From JALYRV01 sp035512575 (GTDB taxonomy: Bacteria > Acidobacteriota > Vicinamibacteria > Vicinamibacterales > SCN-69-37), in contig DATKDT010000049.1 of NCBI GenBank assembly GCA_035512575.1, forward strand, positions 1 to 5,350: a DNA stretch of 5,350 bases. The letters are read 5' to 3'. The notes under the pieces were generated by a model, which was given only the letters and a program-made list of their open reading frames with translations, made no database searches and had not been told where the DNA came from. The position numbers were made by a program, and so were the translations under genes. Of the stretch, positions 1 to 5,224 are shown one piece after another; position 1 is the stretch's first letter, and each line of letters starts with the position of its first letter.

Positions 1-1
1 G

Positions 2-43
2 TGGAAAGTCGAGGCGCCCCAGGGCGCGCCGAGAGTTGCATGA
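2..43 (+). CDS. 3' end of an upstream gene, possibly the partner sensor kinase (partial)
   Basis: In the second forward frame the first 42 bases read as thirteen codons (WKVEAPQGAPRVA) and a TGA at 41-43. This TGA overlaps the ATG at 40 of the response regulator in an ATGA arrangement, which is typical of translationally coupled operon genes. LytTR regulators are commonly encoded directly after their LytS/YehU-type histidine kinase, so the fragment may be the kinase C-terminus. That is inference from context: the visible residues hold no kinase motif, and a 13-residue open stretch can occur by chance. Confidence 0.45.
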   Translation, partial: WKVEAPQGAPRVA

Positions 44-813
44 AGAAGATCCGGACGCTGATCGTCGACGACGAGCCGCTCGCCCGCGAGCGCATCCGCG
101 CCCTGCTCGCCGAGCAGGCCGACATCGACGTGGTGGGTGAAGCGCGCGACGGCGAACAAGCCGTCCAGGCCATCCTGAGCCACGAGCCCGACCTCGTGTT
201 CCTCGACATCCAGATGCCGCGCATGGACGGCTTCGAGGTCATCCGCACCGTCGGCGCCGACAACATGCCGCTGGTCGTCTTCGTCACCGCCTACGACCAG
301 CACGCCCTCAAGGCGTTCGACGTGCGCGCGCTCGATTACCTGCTGAAGCCGTTCGACCGCGATCGCTTCGCCGAGTCCATCGGCCGCGTCCGCGACGCGA
401 TCGAACACTCAGGCGGCGACGAGATCGGCCGCCGGCTGCTCGAGATCGTACGCGAGCTCAAGCCTGGCACGCCGCCGCGCAGCGACCGCCTGGTCATCAA
501 GTCGGCCGGCCGCCTGTTCTTCCTGCGCATCGATGAAATCGACTGGGTCGAGGCCGCCGGCAACTACGTCAAGCTGCACGTCGGCACCGAAGAGCACCTG
601 CTGCGCGAGACGATGAACGGCATCGAGCAGAAGCTCGACTCCGACGCGTTCTTCCGCATCCACCGCTCCCGCATCGTCAACATGGAGCGAATCAAGGAGC
701 TGCAGCCGTGGTTCAACGGCGAGTACGTCGTGATCCTGCAGAACGGCACCAAGCTCACGCTGAGCCGGGGCTATCGAGAAAAGCTTCAGGAACGGTTGGG
801 GCGACCGCTGTAA
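40..813 (+). CDS. LytTR-family two-component response regulator (REC + LytTR)
   Basis: This is a cytoplasmic DNA-binding response regulator of 257 aa, the usual length for the LytR/AlgR family. The receiver domain spans about residues 3-120, with the acidic pair D10/D11, phospho-acceptor D56 in LVFLDIQMP, switch residue T83 in FVTAY and invariant K103 in LLKPF, so it looks competent for phosphorylation. A linker of about 30 residues leads to a LytTR domain at about 150-255, marked by IDWVEAAGNYVKLH, FFRIHRSRIVN and LTLSRGYREKL. The frame is open to base 1 (GTG), but I chose the ATG at 40 because the receiver domain starts there (MKKIRTLIVDDEP) and it overlaps the stop of a preceding frame. 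The partner is probably a histidine kinase upstream of the window. The target genes are not visible, and the neighbouring envelope genes are only candidates. Confidence 0.95.
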   Translation: MKKIRTLIVDDEPLARERIRALLAEQADIDVVGEARDGEQAVQAILSHEPDLVFLDIQMPRMDGFEVIRTVGADNMPLVVFVTAYDQHALKAFDVRALDYLLKPFDRDRFAESIGRVRDAIEHSGGDEIGRRLLEIVRELKPGTPPRSDRLVIKSAGRLFFLRIDEIDWVEAAGNYVKLHVGTEEHLLRETMNGIEQKLDSDAFFRIHRSRIVNMERIKELQPWFNGEYVVILQNGTKLTLSRGYREKLQERLGRPL

Positions 814-814
814 A

Positions 815-1537
815 TCACTTCTTCGGCATTTTGAAAAAGGCGTCGTCGACCGCGACGTTGAACTCCACCTTGTCGACCGTGATCGACACCGGGCCGGTGG
901 CCGCGTTCTGGCGAATCGTCATCGGCACCAGAATCCCGTTCACGGCCTGGTAGTTCGAGAGCTCCGTCTCGACCTTCGTCGGGCCCATGCCGAGATCCGC
1001 TTCCGACACGACCTTCAGCTCCACGCCCTTCTCGGCGTCGATGTAGTAGTCGGTCGTCTTGCCGTCCTTCTTGGTCAGCTTCAGATGGTGCACCTTCGTG
1101 CCGTTCAGATCCTCGGTGCCGACCAGCACCACGGTGTGGCCCTTCGCCTTGTAGTCGACGAGCGGGCCGTCGAAATCGGCCTGCTCCTTCAGCGACTCGG
1201 TCACCGCGGCCGGCACTTCGACGGGATCGGCGCTGCCGGCCATCGGGTTGATGGTCCAGCCGATGGTGCCGTCGTAGGCCTGGACGATCGCGACGTCCTG
1301 GAAGGTCATGTCCTGGCGCATGAGATTCGGCCGCTTCGACACGATGGTCATCGGCAGTTCCATGCCCTGGATGTTCACGCGGGCGGTCAGACGCATCGAC
1401 TGCGTGGACCTCCACTGATCGCCGCCCTTGGCCTGGTAGTGTTTGGCGACGATCTCGTCGACCGTCTGCGCGGCGGCCGGAGCGCTCGCGCCCAGCATTC
1501 CGGTGATGACCGCGAGGGACAGAAGGATTTTTCGCAT
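815..1537 (-). CDS. Secreted LolA-like (outer membrane lipoprotein-sorting-type) protein
   Basis: This is a predicted periplasmic protein of 240 aa. Residues 1-24 form a signal peptide (basic MRK, hydrophobic core LLSLAVITGMLG, then ASAPAAA before Q24). There is no lipobox cysteine, so it should be soluble. The mature part reads as alternating beta-strands with family-like stretches: GGDQWRS near 38, YDGTIGWTINP near 88-98, FDGPLVDYKAKGH near 122-134, YYIDAEKG near 164-171, and a terminal FKMP. Such sequences are often annotated as outer membrane lipoprotein-sorting protein because of a LolA/LolB-type half-barrel that binds lipid or lipopeptide, but true LolA function is not shown. I chose the ATG at 1537. 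An in-frame GTG at 1546 would add three residues but has no ribosome-binding site. The stop is one base from the stop of the convergent regulator. Confidence 0.8.
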   Translation of the reverse strand: MRKILLSLAVITGMLGASAPAAAQTVDEIVAKHYQAKGGDQWRSTQSMRLTARVNIQGMELPMTIVSKRPNLMRQDMTFQDVAIVQAYDGTIGWTINPMAGSADPVEVPAAVTESLKEQADFDGPLVDYKAKGHTVVLVGTEDLNGTKVHHLKLTKKDGKTTDYYIDAEKGVELKVVSEADLGMGPTKVETELSNYQAVNGILVPMTIRQNAATGPVSITVDKVEFNVAVDDAFFKMPKK

Positions 1538-1559
1538 AGGACTCACGATTTTAGCAGGT

Positions 1560-1583
1560 AAGGGAGGGCTGCGGCCCTCCCTT
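1560..1583 (-). repeat. Perfect 10-bp GC-rich hairpin between two minus-strand genes
   Basis: Arms 1560-1569 (AAGGGAGGGC) and 1574-1583 (GCCCTCCCTT) are exact reverse complements around a 4-nt loop. The hairpin lies 20 bases past the stop of the small membrane protein gene and 22 bases before the ATG of the LolA-like gene. It could terminate or attenuate read-through between them, or protect one transcript end. It is not a classical intrinsic terminator, because the minus-strand RNA continues with ACCUGCUAAAAUC rather than a U-run. Confidence 0.6.
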
Positions 1584-1603
1584 GTCCCCGCCGGCGCGAG
1601 CGA

Positions 1604-1861
1604 TTAGGCGCGGCTGCGGCGTCCGACGATCAAACGGTAGAGCAGCAACAGCACGATCGCGCCCACGAAGGCGGCAATCCAGCCGGCTTCCTGCCCCTCG
1701 CCCATGATCCCCAGCGAGCGGCCCAGAAACCCACCCAGCAGCGCCCCCGCGATGCCCAGCAGGATGGTCACAATGATCCCGCCCGGGTCCTTGCCGGGCA
1801 TCACCAGCTTGGCCAGCGCACCCACGACCAGACCGAACAGAATCCAACTCAGAATTTCCAT
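1604..1861 (-). CDS. GlsB/YeaQ/YmgE-family small inner-membrane protein
   Basis: This is an 85-aa, glycine-rich integral membrane protein with three hydrophobic segments at about residues 4-21, 27-47 and 58-78. A conserved-looking GLVVGALAKLVMPGKDPGG stretch joins the first two, and the tail is basic (GRRSRA). The length, three-helix layout and the G-A-LAK---PG pattern match the GlsB/YeaQ/YmgE family (transglycosylase-associated proteins), which are often linked to stress responses but have no established biochemical role. The start is firm: on the coding strand GAGGAGGAAGC directly precedes the ATG, a strong ribosome-binding site. It is the first gene of a minus-strand pair with the LolA-like gene and is divergent from the AMIN-domain gene. 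An inverted repeat in its leader (1870-1877 with 1915-1922) runs into the ribosome-binding site. Confidence 0.92.
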   Translation of the reverse strand: MEILSWILFGLVVGALAKLVMPGKDPGGIIVTILLGIAGALLGGFLGRSLGIMGEGQEAGWIAAFVGAIVLLLLYRLIVGRRSRA

Positions 1862-1966
1862 GCTTCCTCCTCAGCCGCGCGCTCGTTGCAAGAGGGCGAC
1901 CACAACAGCAGCCACGGCTGAGCTGGGGTATGCAAAGCCGGGGTTGGCGCCGATAAAGGACACGCC
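1862..1966. promoter_or_regulatory. Divergent intergenic region, expected to hold promoters for both flanking genes
   Basis: These 105 bases separate two divergently transcribed genes and should contain both promoters. A ribosome-binding site for each gene is clear (GAGGAGGAAGC on the minus strand just after 1861; AAAGGA at 1955-1960 on the plus strand). I found no convincing -35/-10 pair. An 8-bp inverted repeat, CTCAGCCG (1870-1877) and CGGCTGAG (1915-1922), spans the left half. Confidence 0.55.
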
Positions 1967-2755
1967 ATGGTTCATGTGATTGCACTGGTCGCGGCGGCCC
2001 TCCCCGTGCTGGCCCAGCCCACCCCCCGCGTGACGGAGCTTACCGCCGCGCGCAACGGCCACGAAGTGGTGGTCACCGTGTCGTTGACAGGCGGCGCCAC
2101 GGCTCCGGCGCCCCGGCTGCTCGAGGGGCCGTGGCGGCTGTATTTCGACGTGGCGGGCGTGCTGCCGGGAAACCGCCGACTGGTCAGGGTGGAAGCGGGG
2201 CCCGTGTCGCAGATCCGGCTGGCGCTCAATCAGCCGTCGCCGCCGGTCACGCGCGTCGTGATCGACCTCACGCGGCGGGTGTCGTGGCGGGTGGAAACGA
2301 GCGCCGGCAGGCGGGAGATCCGCGTCGTGATCGCGGACGTCGAACGGCCGCTGCGGGCCGGCACGGGCGGCGGGCCGCCCGGCGTGGTGATGTATGCGCT
2401 GCCGGCGGATCCGGCGCCCGCGCGCGATCGCCGCGCGGAAATCCAGTCGCAGCTGTTCGCGATGGGCGGCGTCCTGCAGGCGATGCGCGCGTGGACCGGG
2501 CCGTCAGATGCGGAGCTGGCGACGCTCATCGCCACGGTGGCCGAGCTGTCGACCGGCGCGCGCGCCATGCAGATCACCGGATCCGAACCGGATCGCGCGC
2601 TGGTGGCGGCGCTCGACGCGCTTGCCTCGGCCGCCGACGCGCGCGCGAAAGCGCTGGCCGACGGCTCGGCGCAGTCACGCGCCAACGCGATTGCCGCGGC
2701 CGGCGGCGCACTCGTGCTGCTACACCACGCTCAGGCGCTCAGCGCTTCGCGCTGA
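1967..2755 (+). CDS. Secreted AMIN-domain protein
   Basis: This is a predicted periplasmic protein of 262 aa. Residues 1-16 look like a short signal peptide (VIALVAAALPVLA, cleavage before Q17), although the n-region lacks Lys or Arg. Residues about 21-124 are a beta-rich AMIN domain: VTELTAARNGHEVVVTVSL, then WRLYFDVAGVLPG, IRLALNQ and TRVVIDL, ending in REIRVVIAD. AMIN domains target proteins such as AmiC and PilQ to the septum or envelope, probably through peptidoglycan. No amidase, secretin or other catalytic domain follows. After a Gly/Pro-rich linker (about 131-155), residues 156-261 are Ala-rich and look helical, with no motif I recognise. The start is supported by AAAGGA six bases before the ATG. 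The gene stands alone on its strand and converges with the Omp85-like gene. It could be an envelope adaptor; no partner is evident. Confidence 0.82.
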   Translation: MVHVIALVAAALPVLAQPTPRVTELTAARNGHEVVVTVSLTGGATAPAPRLLEGPWRLYFDVAGVLPGNRRLVRVEAGPVSQIRLALNQPSPPVTRVVIDLTRRVSWRVETSAGRREIRVVIADVERPLRAGTGGGPPGVVMYALPADPAPARDRRAEIQSQLFAMGGVLQAMRAWTGPSDAELATLIATVAELSTGARAMQITGSEPDRALVAALDALASAADARAKALADGSAQSRANAIAAAGGALVLLHHAQALSASR

Positions 2756-2767
2756 GGGGCTGAGCGC
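2735..2767 (+). repeat. Overlapping alternative hairpins at the end of the AMIN-domain gene
   Basis: CTCAGCGC (2738-2745) pairs with GCGCTGAG (2749-2756) around a 3-nt loop, and the stop codon lies in the stem. The same left arm can pair instead with a second copy further on: GCGCTCAGC (2735-2743) with GCTGAGCGC (2759-2767). The two folds are mutually exclusive. No U-run follows, so this is at best a non-classical terminator or a 3'-end protecting structure. Confidence 0.5.
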
Positions 2768-2773
2768 TCGAAT

Positions 2774-2890
2774 TGTAAAATGTAAATTGTAAATAGCATT
2801 GTCTATTGATCATCGAGTTGTAAAGGCGTCGCGAAAGCAGCCGCTGGTAATGACCCGATAGACAATGCTATTTACAATTTACAATTTACA
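2774..2890. repeat. AT-rich long inverted repeat built from 7-nt units, between convergent genes
   Basis: Arms 2781-2806 and 2858-2883 are perfect reverse complements over 26 nt. With one mismatch they extend to 33 nt (2774-2806 and 2858-2890), enclosing a 51-nt centre. The outer part of the left arm is three 7-nt units (ATTGTAA, AATGTAA, ATTGTAA at 2772-2792), mirrored by TTTACAA-type units at 2871-2891. The inner arm, TAGCATTGTCTA, is not repetitive. The composition is strikingly AT-rich against the surrounding DNA. It lies 3' of both flanking genes, so a bidirectional transcription barrier is possible, but an AU-rich stem with no U-run is not a standard terminator. A small MITE-like or other dispersed palindromic element is the main alternative. 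Confidence 0.8.
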
Positions 2891-2902
2891 TTGCGCTGTC
2901 TT

Positions 2903-4171
2903 TTAAAATCGAAAGCCCGACGACAAATGCGCCCGCGTGTGGCCTTTGCCGTCGGTGGCGACGTCCAGGTTGATCTTGAAGATCGTCGCGCTGAAGAACG
3001 CCCCCGCGCCGTAGCCCCATTGATAGTCCGCGTCGCGGAGCGCGGTGCCGCGGTCGTAGGCGGCGCCGACGTCGGCAAAGACGTTGACGCCGATCCGGCC
3101 GAGGCTCAGCGGCGACGAGATCGGCACGCGCAGCTCCACCGATCCCACGGCCATGTTGTCGCCCGACGCGAACCCGAACTTCGATCCGCGCAGCGTCGAC
3201 GCGCCGCCGACGAGCGCGCGCTCGAAGGCCGGCAGCGGCGTGTCGCTCATCACATGCAGGCCGCGGACGGCGACAATGGACTGGCCAACGAGGCCCAGGT
3301 AGCCGCGCACGTCCGTGCGGATGCGGCTGGCGTGCGGCGAGCGATCGAACGCCAGCCGCTCCCACCGCACCGATCCATAGACGGCCTCGCGCGGCAGCTC
3401 GGGATCGATGCGCGTGTCGAGTGTGGCTTCGGCGGACATCCAGGGATAGCGATCGTCGAGCGACGCGAACCGCACGTCGGTGAGCCCGGCGCGCACGCTC
3501 GCGCGGAGCGCGCGCGCGATCTGGTACGCCGCGCCGGCCGACGCCTCGCGCCGCGTGTCGTCGACGCCGTAGAACGGATTCTCGCGCCCCGTCCACGACG
3601 CGGCGCCGTCGATGCGCGCGCGGCGATCCGGCCCGAAACGGTATTCGTACTCGGCCGCCGCGTGCTTCCGGGCGCCCCAGGTGAACGGAAACGACAGGCG
3701 GCTGCCCCGCCCCGTGACGTTCACCAGGCTCGCCCGCAGGCCGTACGAGAAGCCATAGTCGCTGAAGTCGAGAATCGGCAGGAACAGCGGCCGGTTCACG
3801 ATGCGCCTGACCGGATTGACGATCGCGCCGCCCGGGCCCGGTAAGGGCACGATGAACCGCTCCTCGACCATGATGACCACCGACAGATCGCTGCCGTCGA
3901 GCGAGCGCGAGCGGGTGATCACCTCGACCCGATCGAACTGGCCCGATCTGCGCAGCCGCGCCTCGATCTCCTTCGCGGTGGTGCCGGAGAACGGGTCGCC
4001 CGGCTTCACGCCGGCCAGTTCGAGCACGCGCGCGTCGGGCGTGGAGTGATTGCCGTGGACGCGGACTTCATTGATCGTCCGCTTGTCCGCCGAAGCCTGT
4101 GGCGAAGGCGGAGGCGCCTGCGCCGGCGCCTGCAGCACCACCGCGGCGGCAACCGCGAGCGCGGCAATCAC
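2903..4171 (-). CDS. Short Omp85/BamA-TamA-like outer membrane protein with one POTRA domain
   Basis: This is a predicted outer membrane beta-barrel of 422 aa. Residues 1-19 are a hydrophobic, Ala-rich signal peptide ending AQA. Residues 31-105 fit a single POTRA domain (INEVRVHGN, then a LAGVKPGDPF loop, IEARLRRSGQFDRVEV and LSVVIMVEE). From about 135 on, amphipathic strands form an Omp85-type barrel. STLRGSKFG (L-R-G at 327-329) matches the conserved (V/L)RG(F/Y) lid-loop motif, and the protein ends in Phe, as barrel insertion signals do. It is far shorter than BamA (five POTRAs, about 800 aa), so it is not the general assembly factor; a TamA-like, patatin-associated-like or lineage-specific Omp85 is likelier. 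The frame is open to 4372, but I chose the GTG at 4171: it has GGGAG upstream, forms a GTGA overlap with the preceding stop, and is followed by the signal peptide. Confidence 0.87.
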   Translation of the reverse strand: MIAALAVAAAVVLQAPAQAPPPSPQASADKRTINEVRVHGNHSTPDARVLELAGVKPGDPFSGTTAKEIEARLRRSGQFDRVEVITRSRSLDGSDLSVVIMVEERFIVPLPGPGGAIVNPVRRIVNRPLFLPILDFSDYGFSYGLRASLVNVTGRGSRLSFPFTWGARKHAAAEYEYRFGPDRRARIDGAASWTGRENPFYGVDDTRREASAGAAYQIARALRASVRAGLTDVRFASLDDRYPWMSAEATLDTRIDPELPREAVYGSVRWERLAFDRSPHASRIRTDVRGYLGLVGQSIVAVRGLHVMSDTPLPAFERALVGGASTLRGSKFGFASGDNMAVGSVELRVPISSPLSLGRIGVNVFADVGAAYDRGTALRDADYQWGYGAGAFFSATIFKINLDVATDGKGHTRAHLSSGFRF

Positions 4172-5160
4172 GGCAGTCTCCCGTCGAAGCGGATGCGGCT
4201 CTTCACCTCGCCCATGCGGTAGTCGTAGAACGACAGCCCGTAGCGCATCTCGTACGTGCCGTTCGCGAACGTGAGGGCGAAGCGCATGCGCATGTCCTTC
4301 GGCAGCCAGATGCCGGGAAACGGCTGCGACATTTCCATCTCGGCCCGCACGTCCTCGACGCGCACCAGCCACTGCGCCGGCAGGAAGTCGAAGTCGACGT
4401 TCTCGAAGACGTACTTCAGGATCATCGCGCGCTCCTCGTCGACCCAGAGCGTGATGCGCGCGACCTTGTTCAACTGGAACTCGACGCTGATCTCTTTCTC
4501 GGGCCGCTGGCCCTTCGCCGCGCGCTCGGCGTTGCGTTCCGCCTTCGCGCGCTCGCGCTCCCCCTTCTCGTCCTCGTCATCGTCGAACAGGCGGCGGGGG
4601 AAGTACTCGACCCTGACGACCGGGCGTCCCTCGTACGTCTCGCGGCCCGCGACATAGTAGTTGCCGGGCTCGAACTTAAAGTCGAGGAAGTAGGCCGCCG
4701 AGATGAAGCGCGGCTCCGCGGTCTGCTTGATGAACGCGTCGACATCGGCCGGCGGCTGGACGTTCGCCGCCGGATCCTCCTTGGCGCGCTTCTCCGCCTG
4801 CCGCTTCTCGCGCGCCTGTTCGCGCTTCAGCCAGCGCGCTTCGTAGTCGCGGCGCTTCTCCTCGCCGATCGTCACGCCGTTGAACGCGAGCGGGCTCCGC
4901 ACGAAATAGCCGTCGCGCACGAACCACGTGAATTCGCGCCGCTCGCCGAACAGCGGCCCGCCCAGCGGCCCGCGCAGCTCGAACTGCTCCCGCTCGTTCA
5001 GGATGTACTGCTCCATCGTCTTCCACGCGTCGGCGCGGTGCTCGAGCGCGCGGGCCATGAGCGCATCGAGATCGGTCTCGCGCGTCTGGGCGTGCAGCGT
5101 GGATGGAGGGGACACGAGCGCCGCGGCCGTGAGCAGCAGCACGGGTAACAGCCGGTTCAT
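4168..5160 (-). CDS. Secreted protein of unknown function, translationally coupled to the Omp85-like gene
   Basis: This is a 330-aa predicted periplasmic protein whose family I do not recognise. Residues 1-24 are a signal peptide (MNRLLPVLLLTAAALV, then TLHA before Q25), with no lipobox cysteine. Beta-rich segments (about 68-100, 152-190, 223-330) alternate with two highly charged, probably helical inserts: 100-130 (many Lys, Arg, Glu) and 192-223 (DDDEDEKG followed by an Ala/Arg/Glu-rich run). The C-terminal part (VARITLWVDEERAMILKYVF, then PGIWLPKDMRMRF and MRYGLSFYDYR) resembles lipid-carrier LolA/LolB-like half-barrels in style, but this is only an impression. I chose the ATG at 5160 because of AGAGG on the coding strand just upstream; an in-frame ATG at 5199 would add 13 residues and bury the signal peptide. 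Its TGA overlaps the GTG of the Omp85-like gene, so the two are probably made together, which suggests a periplasmic partner. Confidence 0.82.
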   Translation of the reverse strand: MNRLLPVLLLTAAALVSPPSTLHAQTRETDLDALMARALEHRADAWKTMEQYILNEREQFELRGPLGGPLFGERREFTWFVRDGYFVRSPLAFNGVTIGEEKRRDYEARWLKREQAREKRQAEKRAKEDPAANVQPPADVDAFIKQTAEPRFISAAYFLDFKFEPGNYYVAGRETYEGRPVVRVEYFPRRLFDDDEDEKGERERAKAERNAERAAKGQRPEKEISVEFQLNKVARITLWVDEERAMILKYVFENVDFDFLPAQWLVRVEDVRAEMEMSQPFPGIWLPKDMRMRFALTFANGTYEMRYGLSFYDYRMGEVKSRIRFDGRLP

Positions 5161-5177
5161 GAAGGGACCTCTGGCGG

Positions 5178-5193
5178 CAGGTGCGGGCACCTG
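5178..5193. promoter_or_regulatory. 16-bp palindrome upstream of the secreted-protein/Omp85 operon
   Basis: CAGGTGC (5178-5184) and GCACCTG (5187-5193) are exact reverse complements around GG. The site lies 17 bases upstream of the ATG at 5160, just before its ribosome-binding site. It could be an operator for a dimeric repressor or a small leader hairpin (6-bp stem, CGGG loop). One occurrence in GC-rich DNA could be chance. Confidence 0.35.
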
Positions 5194-5224
5194 AATCATA
5201 CGGACAGCTGCGCCGCGCTGTTCC

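Noticed and set aside
1..39. A GTG start at base 1 for the response regulator
   Set aside because: It adds 13 residues before the receiver domain that are not typical of the family, while the ATG at 40 begins exactly at the domain.
786..1415. A 209-codon minus-strand open frame overlapping the LolA-like gene
   Set aside because: It is rich in Arg, Gly, Asp and His with no fold pattern, and sits in a shifted frame of a gene with a signal peptide and family-like motifs.
1085..1561. A 158-codon plus-strand open frame opposite the LolA-like gene
   Set aside because: It is His/Arg/Gly-rich antisense sequence without a ribosome-binding site or domain.
1551..1985. A 144-codon minus-strand open frame across the GlsB-like gene and the divergent region
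   Set aside because: It crosses a divergent intergenic region and overlaps a well-supported small membrane protein in another frame; it shows no domain.
2772..2892. A CRISPR array or an integron attC site
   Set aside because: The repeated units are only 7 nt and contiguous, with no spacers, and no cas or integrase gene is nearby. The arms lack convincing attC core sites.
2891..3844. A 317-codon plus-strand open frame opposite the Omp85-like gene
   Set aside because: It begins within a few bases of the AT-rich repeat and reads as Arg/Ala/Val-rich antisense sequence, while the opposite strand encodes a recognisable POTRA and barrel.
4172..4372. A 67-residue N-terminal extension of the Omp85-like protein
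   Set aside because: It overlaps the end of the upstream gene, has shadow-like Arg/His-rich composition, and would bury the signal peptide. The GTG at 4171 with GGGAG upstream is the better start.
4099..5148. A 349-codon plus-strand open frame opposite the secreted-protein gene
   Set aside because: It is dominated by Arg, Ala, Leu and Val with no domain, signal peptide or ribosome-binding site. It lies antisense to a gene with a clear signal peptide and start; long shadow frames are expected in GC-rich DNA.
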